DNA from: Cyclobacteriaceae bacterium
Lineage (GTDB): Bacteria > Bacteroidota > Bacteroidia > Cytophagales > Cyclobacteriaceae
DNA length: 64,000 nt
Assembly (NCBI GenBank): GCA_028285685.1
Contig: JANQOR010000027.1
Coordinates: 124,001 to 188,000, forward strand
Direction of reading: 5' to 3'
The translations under genes and the position numbers were made by a program. Of this stretch, positions 62,604 to 64,000 are shown piece after piece. A model generated the notes under the pieces. That model had not been told where the DNA came from. It saw only the letters and a list, made by a program, of their open reading frames with translations, and ran no database searches. The stretch's first letter is position 1. Each line of letters begins with the position of its first letter.

Positions 62604-64000
62604 ATGAGGAATAGTGCTCCCATATTACTTTGCCTTGTACTGAGTCAGATCACCTTTGCCCAGAAGATTGACAGCCTTGAAAAGGAGTTGTCAAGTCCTG
62701 AGGTGGAAGACTCTGTGCGGGTTGGATTGCTTAACGAGCTTGGTTACGAATATTGGATTGTCAATCCCATTCAGTCGATAATTTACGGGCAGCAGGCAAA
62801 GGCGCTTGCTTCTGTTATCGGTGATACAAGTGGGCTTGCATTTGCCAATCGAGTAATAGGAGTTGCCAACTGGGCAAAGGGAAGTTATGATGATGGGCTC
62901 ACTTATCTACTTGACGGATTGGAACTTTACAGATCCGCTCAGGATACGCTCGGCGAAGCTAATTGCTTAATGAACATTGGGCTGATCTATTCAGATCGCT
63001 CGGACAATGATAAGGCTTTGGAATTTTATTTTGATGCACTTACTCTGTTTGAAGCGATTGGTGCGGAAAGCAGATCGGCTACTACCTACACGAAAATAGC
63101 TACCATTTTTATCAACCAGGAAAAACTTGAAGCCGCCGACGATTTTTTAAGAAGGTCAATTGAAATTCATACGCGAGAGAAATTCCAATATGGCAGGATG
63201 GAGGTCTACAACAGGCTGGGGTTGTTGAGTTTTTCAAAAGGATACTACGACAGTGCTGTTTTTTATTTAAATCAGTCTCTTGCGATAAGTAGGACAATTA
63301 ATGATGTGGAGGGGAAAGCAAAAACCTTACTCGATTTGGCAACGATTCAGCTTTCAGTGAAGCAGCTTTCCGCTGCGGAGGAATCTCTGCAACGCGCATT
63401 GATCTTCGCTAGAGAAATAGGTTCCCATAAATGGCTGAAGGAAATCTACGATAACCTTCAGGTGGTAAATCGTAGGAAAGGTGACTTGAATAAGGCGATT
63501 TATTATTATGATCAGTACATCCAGGAGCGAGATAGTATTTTCAATGAGGAGACAATCAATAATATATCCAGGTTGGAAGCTCAGCTAGCAACAGTTGAGC
63601 AGGAGAGACTCATTGAAGCAAGAGAGCAGCAAATTGTCATTCTCAAACAGCAAAGTGCACTTCAACAAAGCCGGATTGTTATTTTGATTGGGATCATTTT
63701 TTTGGTAGCAGTTGTGGCCTTTCTAATTGTGAAGAGCAAACAGACCATTGCCAAACGTCGTGAAGAGAAAGCAAAAGAAATAGCTGAAAGAGCTAAGCAG
63801 GAAGTTGAGTTCAAGAACAGAGAGTTGTCTTCATATACTGTCAACTTTGTTAGGAAGAATCGTCTTTTTGAAGATTTGATTGAGTCGATTCAAGATATTA
63901 AGAAGCGATCCTCAAGTGCTGTGAACAAAGATCTGATAACCATCGAGAAGACAGTAAAGAAGCATATTCAGATTGATCAGGATTGGGAAGACTTCAAATT
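62604..64000 (+). CDS. TPR-transmembrane regulator, N-terminal part (3' end outside window)
   Basis: Open from the ATG at 62604 to the window end (465 full codons). It begins with a signal peptide (MRNSAPILLCLVLSQITFAQ), then about seven tetratricopeptide repeats ('GEANCLMNIGLIYSDRSDNDKALEFYF', 'GRMEVYNRLGLLSFSKGYYDSAVFYLNQSL' and so on), a coiled coil with 'IEAREQQIVILKQQSALQQSR', one TM helix (~355-373) and a cytoplasmic coiled coil ('KNRELSSYTVNFVRKNRLFEDLIESI'). That order is typical of Bacteroidota proteins ending in a LuxR-type HTH, which should lie beyond the window. Confidence 0.8.
   Translation, partial: MRNSAPILLCLVLSQITFAQKIDSLEKELSSPEVEDSVRVGLLNELGYEYWIVNPIQSIIYGQQAKALASVIGDTSGLAFANRVIGVANWAKGSYDDGLTYLLDGLELYRSAQDTLGEANCLMNIGLIYSDRSDNDKALEFYFDALTLFEAIGAESRSATTYTKIATIFINQEKLEAADDFLRRSIEIHTREKFQYGRMEVYNRLGLLSFSKGYYDSAVFYLNQSLAISRTINDVEGKAKTLLDLATIQLSVKQLSAAEESLQRALIFAREIGSHKWLKEIYDNLQVVNRRKGDLNKAIYYYDQYIQERDSIFNEETINNISRLEAQLATVEQERLIEAREQQIVILKQQSALQQSRIVILIGIIFLVAVVAFLIVKSKQTIAKRREEKAKEIAERAKQEVEFKNRELSSYTVNFVRKNRLFEDLIESIQDIKKRSSSAVNKDLITIEKTVKKHIQIDQDWEDFK

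Noticed and set aside
1-64000. Search for tRNA, rRNA, insertion sequence or prophage genes
   Set aside because: No tRNA-like clover-leaf segment, rRNA stretch, transposase, integrase or phage structural motif was found on reading either strand.

Overview
The window looks like chromosomal DNA of a free-living, probably marine, Bacteroidota of the Cytophagales type. Evidence: two very large secreted proteins ending in type IX secretion (T9SS) type A sorting domains, DUF5916 and DUF4199 proteins, LytTR/LytS pairs, TPR-plus-transmembrane regulators, signal peptides that end in a Gln-containing site (SQ or AQ), promoter-like TAnnTTTG boxes, and A-rich rather than strong Shine-Dalgarno leaders. I saw no rRNA, tRNA, CRISPR array, insertion sequence, integrase or phage gene. 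The content reads as core and accessory chromosome, not a mobile island.

Layout. 1-6.1 kb: end of an M14 peptidase, a LytTR/LytS two-component pair whose kinase has an odd arginine-rich start, an M28 peptidase, a YceI protein and an Omp85-like outer-membrane protein. 6.1-16.6 kb: ABM-fold proteins, a PadR/FtsX-permease pair, an AlkC-type alkylation repair glycosylase, an alkyltransferase-like protein, small membrane proteins, a mercuric-reductase-like flavoenzyme and a DUF1989 protein. 16.7-27.6 kb: a DUF5916 barrel, RidA, a MarR operon with a clear operator, an amidase lipoprotein coupled to a Crp/Fnr regulator, a truncated haemoglobin and a periplasmic beta-propeller amidohydrolase. 27.7-33.2 kb: a tight four-gene operon (GcvT-like, two PYROXD2/CrtI-type flavoenzymes, a GbcA-like Rieske oxygenase), the best candidate here for an undescribed catabolic system. 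33.4-37.1 kb: a FAN1-like VRR-NUC nuclease, a TPR-like secreted protein and a DadA-like dehydrogenase.

37.4-56.3 kb is filled by two T9SS cargo proteins in tandem. The first (4712 aa) is mostly about fifty calcium-binding Asp-rich repeats (thrombospondin type 3 style), arranged at two nested scales. The second (1522 aa) has three tandem copies of a roughly 430-residue module. 56.3-64 kb: a UvrD/PcrA helicase, small secreted or membrane proteins, an M24 peptidase coupled to an AraC regulator, and the first part of a TPR regulator that runs off the window.

How they may work together: the envelope and secreted proteins (M14, M28, M24, amidase, amidohydrolase) suggest peptide and amide scavenging. 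The Rieske/GcvT operon, with the nearby DadA-like and DUF1989 proteins, suggests use of methylated or unusual amino compounds. The giant proteins are probably surface adhesion or matrix components. All functional calls rest on reading motifs by eye; no database search was possible.
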